Below are positions 31,530-42,110 of a DNA stretch of 64,000 bases, piece by piece. A model generated the notes under the pieces. The model was not told where the DNA came from, did no database searches, and saw only the letters and a program-made list of their open reading frames with translations. Each line of letters opens with the position of its first letter. The first letter of the stretch is position 1. Made by a program: the position numbers and the translations under genes. Origin of the DNA: Zopfochytrium polystomum (lineage: Eukaryota > Chytridiomycota > Chytridiomycetes > Chytridiales > Chytridiaceae); NCBI GenBank assembly GCA_025765615.1, contig JAIVFJ010000287.1, positions 1-64,000 of the forward strand. Direction: 5' to 3'.

Positions 31530-32499
31530 TTGAGGTTTTTCTGGGTGAACCCGTACGGACGTGTGTTGAACTGGGCGCCGAACTCGACAACGAAAAGGAA
31601 GGAAGGGGTTGCGCGGACAGGTTCGTGCATTTTTTTGCGGATTGTGTAAAACCAAAACAGTCGTTTTTCTCGCCTACCTCCAATCAGCGGTAATCGAAGG
31701 CGTTGTTGCAGCGCCAACACCCATGGCCGAGCACCACAAGAATTTCCCTCCAAACGAGCAACACGCCATCACCATCATCACGCGCCGCCGCGCCATTGTC
31801 ATTGTCCCAACGAACTGGACAGACCACGCGACCTGGATCCTCGGCCTCAACCTTCTCGTCAGCGAAAACGGCATGCAACCGCTGCACGAGCGGTTCAAAT
31901 TTGTCGACGTGCGGCGGTCGCTCGATCGCGAGCGGCCGCCGGCCGCCGCGTCGTCTGCACAGCAAGAGGAACGCGGCCGAACCGCGGTGACGAGGACGAC
32001 GACGAACAACCCCAAAGTCGACGCTGGGGGCAGCAGCGCGTCGTCGTCGTACGAGGACGCGATCACGCCCATTGGAAGCTCGTTGAGCACCCCCCAGCGG
32101 ACCCAGTCCCCGTCGCCGGCCCCGTCCGTGTCGTTTGCCAGCGCGGACGAGCCGCCCTCCACCACCGCTCTCGCGCCTCCGTACGTCAAGCCTCAAAGCA
32201 GGCTGCAGCGGCGGATATCGGGCATCTTCTCGCGGTCGTCGTCCAAGCCGGCCCTCTCAGCCGCAGCGTCGCTAGACACGATCAGCGCAGGATCTGAAAC
32301 CGAGGAAATCAGTTACGTGCGACGGGCCTTGGGACGGAACAGCCCGCAGCCGGGAAGAAAGGGCAGCTTGAAAGACAGCTGGAGGCGGTCGATCGATCTC
32401 AGAGGCTCTGAGAGGAAGCACTTGAGAGTCAGTACGTTGCCTAGCAGCGCCGCTCGGGAAGATGGGAATGATGGCGGAGGAGGCGGTTCCCCAAAGTAA
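28310..32499 (+). CDS. Num1/Mcp5-like cortical anchor: coiled coil plus C-terminal PH_12 domain
   Basis: Exons are 28310-28734, 28772-28904, 28979-29771, 29888-31293, 31382-31422, 31535-31620 and 31688-32499. The N-terminus is acidic/Ser-rich (SDSEDEDDERSSSSS). Pro/Ala-rich sequence and a coiled coil (WNMELQNQQLLERNALLELE and the region after it) follow. Four exons build a PH domain of the fungal cortical type: LTETMVGAW, FQKYNRHRRFPKL, RFFWVNPYGRVLNW and AITIITRRRAIVIVP...TWILGL. Num1-type proteins bind PI(4,5)P2 at the cortex and anchor dynein and mitochondria. Taken without splicing, the PH pieces look like two genes because of a stop at 31306, which lies in an intron. The first junction needs either a 37-nt intron (28735-28771) or one extra base. 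An alternative start is the ATG at 28848. Confidence 0.8.
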
Positions 32500-32627
32500 T
32501 GTCCACCCGTGAGATGGTATTTTTTAACAGGGGGTGGGAAAGAAAAAGGGAAGAGAGCAGGCAGGGAGGCAACAAGAAACTCCTTGGATGTATATTTTTT
32601 TCAAATTTAAGCAGAAATTCATCATCT

Positions 32628-34124
32628 TTACAGTGTCGGCTGAACAGCCTTTCGAAAGTGCGCAATGACCGAGGGCAAATGTAGTAGCTTTTTTTTTACG
32701 TGGAGCGGCAGCGTGGCGTCGAGTTTGTACCTGTGAGGGAAAAAACAAACCGCGCACACACGAAAAAAACAACAAAATCCCACGGAGACCAGAATGGCGA
32801 TCGACCGTAGCCGAAAAAGGGAGTGCGAAATGAAGTTGATTCAAGTGGTTAGCAGGTTGGGCTGGAATTCAGAACGCCACAAAACGCCAAACCTGACGGG
32901 CGGCGTCCCCGGGTCCATCTGGTTCTGCCAGAGGATCCTCTGGTCCTTCGCGTCGACCGAGACGCCGATGCCGTCCGCAAACAGCAGCTGGAACTTGCCC
33001 CTCCCCGTGGCCAAGCACCACGTGCCGTCGGGCAAGAACAAGGCGTTCTCCATCAGGCTCGCGTCCCGCTTTGCGCTGCTGCCGAGCGGCGAGCGTGGCG
33101 GGAACGGAGACGGGGCGGAGGAGGAGGCGGACGTGGAAGTCGACGACGACGAGGAGGAGGAGGGGTGTGTGGCGGAGGCCGTGGTGGTGGTGGCGGCGGC
33201 GGCGGCGGCGGCGGTGGCGGTTGCGGGGTCGCGGCAGTGCGCGTCAAGCTGGGAAAGCCCGTCGGGCCCGTACAGCGTCGACGCGTTGTCTGCGACAGAC
33301 GCCCCGGCGGGCGGCGGTGGCGGCGGCGGGGCTCTTGGTGGCTGCTGTTGTTGCTGTTGCTGCTGCTGCTGATGGTTGTGGTAGTGGTGGTTGTGGTGGT
33401 AAGAGCCCAGATGCTGCTGCAACGCCGCCATGGACGAGCCGGAGGCGTGAGCGAGCGGTTGCGTGGAGGCGGGGGCTATGGGGGCGGCAGCGGAGAGGGC
33501 GGAGCGCGGGCGGGAGGCGGCGCGGCTGGCGACGGAGCCCGGCGCCGACGACGCAATCTGGTCCAGCAGGCCGCCGCCGCCTACGCCAGGCCCCGAGACT
33601 GACAGCGGAGGGAGGGGCGGCGAGGATGGTGACAGCGATGCGATGGAGGCGGGCGCGGCGGCGGCGGCGGCAGCGGCAGGGCCTTGCTGCTGCTGCGGTT
33701 CGTAGCTGCCGGCTCCAACGGCGTCAAACTGCTTCTGCGTAGACGACTTGACAATGACCGGAAACGCCGTCGCATCCGCGCCGGAGCCTCCAGAGCTGCC
33801 AACGCCGCCACCGCAGGCGGGGTCAACCGACTTTTCAATATCGAGGCACTGGCGGAGGCACTCCTGGATGTGCCGAAAGGGCGCCGAGAGGCCCGCGGGC
33901 AGCCGCAGCTTCTCGGCGCCGCTGAGCACAAACTGGAAAGTCTCTGTTTGGCTGGGGTTGGTTGGGGTCGGCTCGCGGGGTCGTTCGATGGTGAGGAGCT
34001 GGCGGGATGCAATGTGGTGCGCCTTGATGCCGGTGTAGAACTCCATTTCGAAGTCGGGGGAGGGCGAGTTTTCCATCAGGACGCATTTCGCTTGGGGAGA
34101 GTAGAAAATGATCTTTTTACGCAT

Positions 34125-34157
<33 letters not shown>

Positions 34158-36257
34158 CGTGGGTTGAGTTTTTTAGTTTGTCGTCACAACCAGCATTGTT
34201 GTTACCTACTTTTGGTGTCTTCGAGCGAACCAGCGCGACGAAGCGGGCAGCGTATTTGAGAAGCTTGATGATATGTGGTCGTATTAAATCTCGTCCGACA
34301 ACGTACGTTTCGCTCCGGCCGTCTGCCTTGCTGTTGGCTTGAATCTTCAAACGCGTTTCGGTGATTTAAGAAACGAATTTCATATTCCATGCGGATCCGT
34401 ACCTGTTTACCGTCCGAACTAATCAAGTACTTGTTTGTCTCGCTGCTAAAGTCCAGCACAACCGATCCGCTCGCAGTGATTTCAACAGTGCCATGCCTTG
34501 TCTTTTGAACAAGCGGTTTTAGTCTCGCGGTGCTGAAATGAGGAATGGGCTCCCCAGAGTCGAGTACTGCGTCGTCAGGGTTCAGAACGTCGGGGTAAGT
34601 GAAATTTGTGTAGAATCTGGTCGATTTCGACTCACCTTGGTTCGTTGAATCAGTTGCCTCGACGGTTCCGGGATGGCTGGATGGTAGAGGTTTCGCAGAG
34701 ACCAGTGGTTTCAGATTCAGTTTCGGCAGCGCAAACCATGGGTGAGAAAGTATTTGTTCCAGAGGAAGTCGGGACTTTGGGTCCTGAGAGAGGTGGTTAT
34801 TCAGGCGCCCCATACTCTATGCTGTTACAACCTTTATGAGTAGCCGCCGAATCAAATCCTTCGCCTGATCCGACAAGTGATCTGGAAGGTGATATTCGAC
34901 CCTGGAGACCTTTTCCAAGGTATGCTTTACGCCGTTACTCTGGAAGGTGGTGATTGAGACGTTGGCAACTGGTTGTATGGGTTGTTGTGTGACGCACGTT
35001 GAACGGCGGTTGGCCAGTTAAAATGGTTACAAGCATGCAGCCCAACGACCACACATCCGATGTCAAGCCGTAGGGTTGCCGAGAAACAATTTCTCTACGC
35101 AAAAGCAAGGGAGGGGGGAAGGTGCGATGGAAGATTTATCAGCGTGATCCTGTCGCTTTGGAAAAATGGTACGTCAGTTGAAGACTTACGGAGATATATA
35201 GTTTGGTGTTCCGCACATTGTCTTCTGCTCCGCTGCGCTGTGCGCCAGGCGAGCGGCAAGGCCAAAGTCTGCAATTTTCTGGATTGACGACGAAGCACCC
35301 GGGTAAAATAAAACATAAACGGGGCAGCATCAAGGGGTTCAGTAATACGTTGAGTGAGAGTAACCCAATCCAAAAGAAAAGAAATTGAAGGGGGGACGTC
35401 GACCCGGCCAACAAGGTAACCCACAATCTGCAACTTCTTCGTCAGCAGCAAGTTCGACAGCTTGAGGTCCCTGTGCATGACGCCGCACGAGTGCAAGTAC
35501 ATCAGGCCGGACACGATCTGGTACGTCGCGGTGCGGCCCTCGGCCTCGGACAGCGGGCTCCCGCGCCGCTGGATGTACTGGAACAGCTCGCCGTTTGCGC
35601 ACAGTTCCATCACAAGGTACACGTGCGTTTCGTCCTCAAAGTACGTGATCAGCCGCAGGATCGACGGGTGGTCCAGCTGCCAGTGGATCTCCACTTCGTT
35701 CCGAACTCGCTGCTGCATCCGTGGGTCCAGCATGAGCCGCTTTTCCAACTGTTTTGGGGGATGAAAGGGGGTTGGTTAGGTTTACATTGATTTGCGTTTC
35801 CTTATGGGTGGAGGTTATGTGCTGCGGCTGCATCGGAACGAGTGGGGTGGCGTTTGGTTGCTGCAAAGGGGGGTGGGGTCCAGCCTACCGCTTTGATGGC
35901 AACCTCCTCTCCGTACGTGTCCTCATGTTTGCTGACAGATTGATACACGACGCCGAATCCCCCTTTGCCGATAATGCGTCCCAACGAGTACAGCTGCGTT
36001 TTTTGTGGTTGTTGTTGTTTGTTTTTGTTTTCGACGAAGGACGAAGGATGTTTAATCCAACCGCTCACCGCCTGGGGCCCGTGGGGGTTGGGGGGCGTGG
36101 CAGAGCCAGTCGTGCAGGCAAGCTCGGCGTCGCGCGTTCGCCCCCTCGCTACCTCACCACCGAGAAAAACACAAATCTACCCACACCGATCTCGTTCGGG
36201 TACGGCCGGCCTGCATCGTTCGTGCGTGCGACGGGCGGTGGCGGCGGAAGGATCCAT
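32628..36257 (-). CDS. PLK4: Polo-like kinase 4 (PLK4/SAK), eleven exons
   Basis: Best exons: 36257-36181, 36144-36069 (both uncertain), 35993-35889, 35748-35425, 35278-35190, 35094-34998, 34939-34832, 34783-34403, 34344-34210, 34112-32893 and 32730-32628; total 3n. The kinase domain shows IIGKGGFGVVY, VAIKA, HRDLKLSNLLL, KIADFGLA, the activation loop CGTPNYISPE, and DVWSLGCMLVTILTGQPPF. After it come the cryptic polo-box segments: FSTARLKPLVQKTRHGTVEI, LLKYAARFVALVRSKTPK, then IIFYSPQAKCVLMENSPSP. The C-terminal polo box includes FLPDGTWCLATGRGKFQLLF and YKLDATLPLHVKKKLL. PLK4 starts centriole duplication, so it implies basal bodies and flagellated cells. A Gln/Pro/Ala-rich linker separates the polo boxes. 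It ends 128 bp from the end of the convergent Num1-like gene. Confidence 0.92.
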
Positions 36258-36581
36258 CGTGGGGGGTGTGCGGCGCGCTGCTGCTGCTGGTGGTTCGCGG
36301 CCATCGATCGCCCAGGTGTCGGCAGCGCGGAGTTTCAATTTGGCGGCAGAGAGACGGCGAAGAAGCAAGACAAGGGGGAAAGAAAAAGCAAAAAACGAGA
36401 GGAAAAAAGGGTACTCTCCAGTTTCATGCGCGAAGACGTTGCGGGCCCTCACCCGCACACACGTTGCTCCTACACTGCAATCGAGAGGGAACGAATGAAA
36501 GAAAAGCATAAAAAAAACTCCCACGGCCCGCTTTCCACCGCAATGGATGGATCGCAACAGACCATATGTTCATCTTCATTT
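36258..36581. other. Spacer between two minus-strand genes
   Basis: About 320 bp between the PLK4 start and the snRNP gene stop. It should carry the 3' end of the snRNP transcript and the PLK4 promoter. Nothing else is recognisable. Confidence 0.4.
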
Positions 36582-37740
36582 TCACATCTTTGAGAACTGT
36601 ATCGCCAACTTGACACCAGCATCCACCTCAAACCCGTCCAGCCCCTTCTTTGCCGCCTCCGCCAACGCCGCCGTCGAAAACTCGACAAACGCAATCTCCG
36701 ACTTGCCTGGCACCAAGCGCACCTCGCGAAACCCGGGATACTGCCGGAAGAGGTCGGACAGCGGCGTCACTGTCTTTGTCAGCTTTGACGGAAGGCTCGT
36801 CAGGAAGAGGATGTGGTGCGGCTTTGCTGGTCCGCTGTCGGCATCGTCGGGCTCCGAGTCTTGTTCCATGTCTTTGTATTGGAGGTTTCACGCCGTAACC
36901 CACGCAGCGGTTGGGGAGTGCGTGAAGGGTGGAGGGGAGGTTGGTCGAATTGTTGGAGCGGATTTTAGACTGCGGCAAGCGACATCCAAGCAAGCTTCCA
37001 AACCTTCTTCCATGTCTTCCTCCTCGGCTTCGTCCGGACGGCTGTCAGCGGCCGCCTTCTTCCGTTCGCTTGCATCTCCCTCGTCCTCATCATCCTCCTC
37101 CTCCCGCATCCTCTTCTGCGGACCAGCACGCGCAGCAGTCTTCTTCGGTGGATCGTATTTCCCCTCCAGGACCGCGACCGCTTTCGACTTGCCCTTCGCG
37201 TACTCGATTCTCTACGTCGTCAAAAACACAAAAAATCAGTCCAGTGCGACGCAAACAACCGACAAGCCCTCCTCGATCGCGGCCCGGGATGGGTTCGTCT
37301 CTTGCACAGACGAACTAGACAGGCAGTCGCGGACTCCTTACCAAGGCTTTGTCCATGAATACATAGCCCTGCATCGACCGTAGCGCGTTGGTAGCGTTTG
37401 CCGTCTCCTTGAACACAATGAACGCTTGGCCACGGGTATCCTCGCGCTTCACGACCACGACATCGAGGATGAGGCCGAATCGCGAAAAGAGATGGTACAG
37501 GTTTTTGCGAAGTTCTGGCAGAATCAAGTTCGTTTAGTTGATATGAGTTGGCCATGGCGACACAGCTGCTGCGGTTGGTGATTGGCCCTCTTCCAGTTCA
37601 CGTCCGAATTTCCAGGGGGAAAAGGGGGGTCGGCGGCGTCTGCCTGCGACGCTCTCTCACATACCAATCTTGCCGATCTTGCCGACGACGCCCTTGACGT
37701 ACAGCGTCTGGGATGGCTTGAGATTGCCGGTCGCAGCCAT
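36582..37740 (-). CDS. U1A/U2B''-type snRNP protein with two RRMs, four exons
   Basis: Exons 37740-37665, 37514-37342, 37211-37004 and 36871-36582 join in frame to 248 residues. RRM1 starts TLYVKGVVGKIGKIELRKNL and includes the RNP1-like RGQAFIVFKE and ATNALRSMQGYVFMDKALRI, close to U1A/U2B''. A Lys/Glu-rich linker (KKTAARAG, REEEDDEDEGD) separates it from RRM2, which contains HHILFLTSLPSKLTKTVTPL and FREVRLVPGKSEIAFVEFST. U1A binds U1 snRNA and U2B'' binds U2 snRNA with U2A'; the sequence does not separate them. The usual N-terminal NNLN-like RNP2 is replaced by KGVVGKIGK, which is unusual for the family. The protein acts in nuclear pre-mRNA splicing. Confidence 0.9.
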
Positions 37741-38044
37741 CGCGTGCGTGGTGGGTTGTGGGATGGTGGTGGTGAGGATGATTGATTTGTGACAAGTCCG
37801 CTTTTGGGTGGGTGGGTGGGTGGGATGCGGTTGAGGCTGATCATGCCCAAAAACTGAAGAGGAAAGGCGAGAGCGCGAGGGTGAAAACAGACGAGCAAAT
37901 TCTTTGAGGCCGGACGGACGAACGACTCACAACTTGGAAGCGCAGCATTACAAAGCGTTACAAAGCGTTACAACAACGAAAGCTATCCCAAAAAACGTAG
38001 AGAAAAAGATATGCTATGAAGGACGGAAGGGAGGCGAAAAAAGG

Positions 38045-38083
<39 letters not shown>

Positions 38084-38152
38084 TCGAATGAGAATAGGCC
38101 TACTCTTGGCCTCCTTGCTTGACTTCTTGGCCTTGAACTTGGCCTGACCTTC
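37741..38152. other. Spacer with poly-A tract
   Basis: Promoter of the snRNP gene and 3' end of the PH-domain gene, with a (GGGT)-like run at 37805-37825 and about 30 A residues at 38048-38078. Confidence 0.5.
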
Positions 38153-40110
38153 TCACTGGCCGAATCCCATTTCATCATCCGGCGTGCCACCACGCCGGAA
38201 CCACTTGCCCAACACCGTGGAAAGCTTCTTTGCCCCAGACGGACTTGCCTTTGCTTGAGCGGCTGAAGGGGCTGCGGCGGCCGCAGACCAGCCCCCCACC
38301 GGTGCGGCTTCGCGAAAGATCCCGCTAAGATCAGCCGACTGGGACGGCATCGTGGGCAACGGCGCTTCCTCTGGGCGAAACAGCGCGCCGCGGAAGGATG
38401 AGTGCGACCTGCTGCGGCCGCGCGGGACGCCCCGCGCCGACTCGTCGAACGGAAGGCTCTGAAACTCGTCGACCGCATTCGGTACGGCCAGGTGTGTCTG
38501 CGAGTGGCTGCGGCTCATCGCAAACAGCGAGGACGTGGACGAGTGGTGGTGCAACGTGGGCGGCGGCGGCGGCGGCGCGTTCATGATCCCGCCGCCGCCG
38601 CCGCCGCCGCCCGACACGCTCGACGCCGACCCCGTTGACATTTTGCGCGGGGAGCACGACCCTGTCGCTGACCCCGCTGACGCTGCTGGCCGCGACGGAC
38701 TGGCTCGACACGGTCGACGCCTTGCGCAGGACGTTTCGGCTGCGCCCGCTGGCGGTCAGGAACGTCCGCAGCGACGCGGCGGACGGCATCCTCGACATTT
38801 GGCGCGGTGGCGGAGGCGGCGGCGGTTGGGTCGACTGGTGCTCGAGCTGCTGGTGCTGATGTTGGTGGTGCTGGTCTGGCGAGTCTGAATCGGACTGCGC
38901 CGGGGTCGACGAGCCGGGGACGGGCGGAGTCGGCGACTTCGAGAACGGTCGCACGGAAGTCGACGCATTCGACGGGGCGTTGCGAGTCGCGTTCGCTGCT
39001 GTGGGGGCTGCTGCGGGTCGTCATGTCGTCGGATGTCGCCACGTCAAACCCTGCGGGTCCGCGCCGAGCATCGCGCATAGCTTCCTCCAGCCATTGCGTC
39101 CAGTCTCGAGCCTCGTTCCCGGCGTCGCGTACCCGGATCATGACGGGCATGGATCCGGGCTCGCCCGAGTTGAGGGCCAACACACGAAAGCCTTTTTTCG
39201 AATTCTGCCCCTGCTGTTGTTGCTGCTGCGAGTTTGCAGTTTGGGTAGTGAGCGACGCGAATTGAGTGAGAGAAATGACAGATATAGCGTTCCCAGATGT
39301 TAAAGGTTCGTTTTCCTTGTTTTCCCCGCCGAGACTGAATAGCTTGATTTTCGTGTCTCTAAGGACCATAAAGTTTGGGTGCCAATGTGGTCGCAGGGTT
39401 GAAGGGTCGAAAATAAGAACGTCGACGAAACCCTGGTGCTGCTTGCTTGTTTGCGATGAGAACTGCTGGTTATATTGCTGGTGCTGTTGCTGTACGTGAA
39501 GCGGAGACTGTTGCGGAAGAGAGAGTTGTTGTAACTGATGCTGATGCTGGTTGTGCTGCGGGTACTGCTGTTGCGAAATTGAAGGGGAAAGTCCGGCAGT
39601 TACAGTGGAGCTATCGGATGAGTTTGACATAATGGAGGCTTTTCTCAGGACTCTAAAACCGCTTTCATCGAAATGGGGCTGTCCAGGCGTTGGGGGAGGG
39701 GTCAAAAAGGAATTGCTGGCACCAATCGGATTATTCACAGGGAGAGTCGGGTTGAAGGGAGGAGTGCTAGGCAGTGGAGGGAGAGGATCTGTCGGGGGGG
39801 GTTTAGGTGGAGGAACATCGGCGAGCGAGGAAAGGCTAGAGTTTCGCCGCGCATACAGAAACGAAGGCGGGGGAGGGACCCCGCCGCCTGTTGGGGCCAA
39901 GGTGGCGGCGGCGGCGGCAGCTGCCAGAGGCGATGCCCCAAGGGGCGATGAGGCCGACGACGACAACGACGACGACGAGGACGGCAGGGAGGCTGGCAGG
40001 GATGACGCCCAAGCCGAGTGGGACGAGACGGATGGCTGCCGCTGCTGCTGCTGGTGGTGGTGGTGGTGGTGGTGGTGCTGCTGCTGCTGCTGCTGCTGCT
40101 GCATCTGCAT
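38153..40110 (-). CDS. PH-domain protein with polyglutamine N-terminus, two apparent +1 shifts
   Basis: The ATG at 40110 is preceded in frame by a TAG. The N-terminus is Gln/His-rich and Ser/Pro-rich and includes LRKASIMSNSSDSSTVT. A PH domain spans roughly 39430-39060: FVDVLIFDPSTLRPHWHPNF, KIKLFSLGG and the C-terminal helix RDWTQWLEEAMRDARRG. PH domains bind phosphoinositides or proteins at membranes. The frame then changes twice, each time by one extra base: near 38994, into a frame with MSRMPSAASLRTFLTASG and NVLRKASTVSSQSV, and between about 38720 and 38620, into the frame that ends KKLSTVLGKWFRRGG before the stop at 38153. No GT-AG intron restores the first shift. The LRKAS repeats may be phosphorylation sites. 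Confidence 0.65.
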
Positions 40111-41145
40111 CTGCGCGTGCTGCTACTGATGCTTGCTGGTAACTTTCCCGTGTCCCCGCTCTCTCTCAAGGCGCCAACGAGGGTATAGAGACTTGTGTGG
40201 ACGGTTGGCAGACGGGGAAAATCAAGGAGGGAGCCAGCAAGGTTTTGCCGCCACTGTCAGTCAGTCAGTCAGTCAGTCAGTCTGTCAGTCTGTTAGATTG
40301 TCAGTCTGTCTGGCTGTCTGTCTGTCTGTCTGTCTTCATGGTGGGACGGGGTTTGGGGGTCTGTTTTTGCCATACAGAGTCATCCGAATCCAATTGTTTG
40401 TGTGTGGAGGTGGTGGCTGGAAATTTGCGAGGAGCCGCGAGATCTGTCGGACTGGCTCACAGACAGACAGCTAGACAGACAGAACGGAGCGCCAGGTGTC
40501 AGACGGACCAGTCAGCAAGCAGACAGACACAGCGACAGACAGACCAACAGATAGACAGGCAGTGGGACTGGCCGAAGTAAGACAAGCCGACAGCTCAGTC
40601 CGAAAGGAAGGCAGGCAGACAGACCGACAGACAGACTGAGTCAGCAACTTAAGATGTTCAGCTATGTTTTCTGACAGAGACACTATTCGATGTGTTTCGG
40701 TTTGCAAGGGCCCCCCCTCATGCCTCTGCTGCGCCGCAACAATGAGAAGAAAAGAAACCAAACAGTTTGGTCCAATCAGGAAAGAGCGAGAAGACAGAGG
40801 GATGGCACTGGAAAACCAACGCCGAAGAGCAAGCGAGAGGCAGACAGACTGCAGCGCGGCCCGATGGTGCCCAAAAGAGGCAAGAAAGCAGAAACACACA
40901 CATGTCCATTCCCGACCTGCCGTGCAAACAACAAACCAACCATCGCCTCCCAAAAGGCAAACAACCAAAGAACATTAAATATGACAAACAAATCGAGGAC
41001 CAAACGGGGAAGGGCAGGGGAAAAAAAAAAAAAATTTGTCTTCGACTCACACCCAGTGTGCACATGCGTCCCACGATGCAGGGGGAAGAGAACCGACTCT
41101 GCTGAAACGAGGTGAGGGAGGGAGAGGCTAAGGAAAGATGACCTG
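40111..41145. other. Upstream region of the PH gene and simple-repeat block
   Basis: Contains two complementary tetranucleotide tracts (listed separately). From 40640 to 41145 the sequence is purine-rich, with an A-run at 41021-41034. No gene is supported. Confidence 0.45.
40255..40640. repeat. Inverted tetranucleotide tracts (CAGT/CTGT ... CAGA)
   Basis: 40257-40336 consists of CAGT units followed by CTGT units. 40459-40640 is rich in CAGA units, the complement of the CTGT block. The arms flank about 120 bp of ordinary sequence, so the strand could fold back on itself. Confidence 0.75.
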
Positions 41146-41441
41146 TGTTGGGCAGAACGGACTGGTTAGCAGCAAGAGGCACAAGACGGACCTGAACCTA
41201 TTGTGACTGTCAGTTATTGTTCTCACAATGCCCAAGGGAGAGCAAGTCACTGCCAATGCAGACCTGAGCACTGGCTTGTGCTGTTGATAAAAACTCCAAG
41301 TATTAAGTGGAACGAAACCTGGTGTTACCAGTTTTCCTCCTCCTCTGCTCAAGCAGATAATATAGGAGAGGTTTTTTACCCTGTGCTGGTCACACTTGCC
41401 TAGCAACTATTCTCATCATTATGTATCAATAATTCATAACA
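41146..41441 (+). mobile_element. LTR family B, full-length (296 bp)
   Basis: Runs in sense from TGTTGGGCAGAACGG to TTCATAACA. The copia leader repeat follows immediately at 41442, so it is the 5' LTR of a plus-strand copia copy whose coding region is lost or replaced. Confidence 0.75.
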
Positions 41442-42110
41442 GAGTTTTTCTCTTCATCTCCACTTGATTGACTCCTTCCACTCACTCACTCAAAGTAGAC
41501 TGTTTACACAACAGCGTGTCAGCTATCTGGCTGCATCAACCACAGATTCTAGCTCAGAACAACAATCTCTACCACCTCCAACAAACAGAATCAGCCACGC
41601 TCAACTTTGGAAACCATTTCATTTGGGAGGCCCAAAATTTTCGACGCCCTTTCCCAGCTGACTCCGCAAATCAATCCAGGCTTGCAATAGTGCATTTGAA
41701 AGCTCTGACTCCTCTTTCCAACAAGCTGTCACACAGCTCTCTACGTTGTCTCTACGGAATTTGATTGGCCTCCAAAGTTGAAAACGCTTCCTCATCTTTG
41801 CGAGACATCTTCTCGACGCTGGAAAGAACGCTCTTACACAAGTAAATAGCTCTGCTTCCGCTCTTTTGTTTGGTTATAAGTGCTTTCAGCTACAATGCCT
41901 ACAGCAGGAGCTACAAGTGATTTTGATAAGGGGAATCCAAAAGTCAGACTACCACTACCTCCAACCACTATTTTGTCCTTTCTTGTGTGACAAGTCACAC
42001 CCAGCTGCACGCCAAATTGCTCTAAGTTCTCTCTATTCACTCAGAGTAGACTGTTTACAACCTGGTCGATGCAGACTGGCAGTGGCAGACAAAGGCGATT
42101 GGATGAAGTG
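41442..42110 (+). repeat. Copia leader repeat, copy 2
   Basis: Begins GAGTTTTTCTCTTC directly after the LTR. It matches the minus-strand leaders at 45890-46572 and 15990-16845, including the phrase ATCTCTACCACCTCC. No intact frame. Confidence 0.65.

Noticed and set aside
31609..32499. A separate 296-residue gene
   Set aside because: Its left part reads through an intron. The real exon starts at 31688 and completes the PH domain of the gene beginning at 28310.
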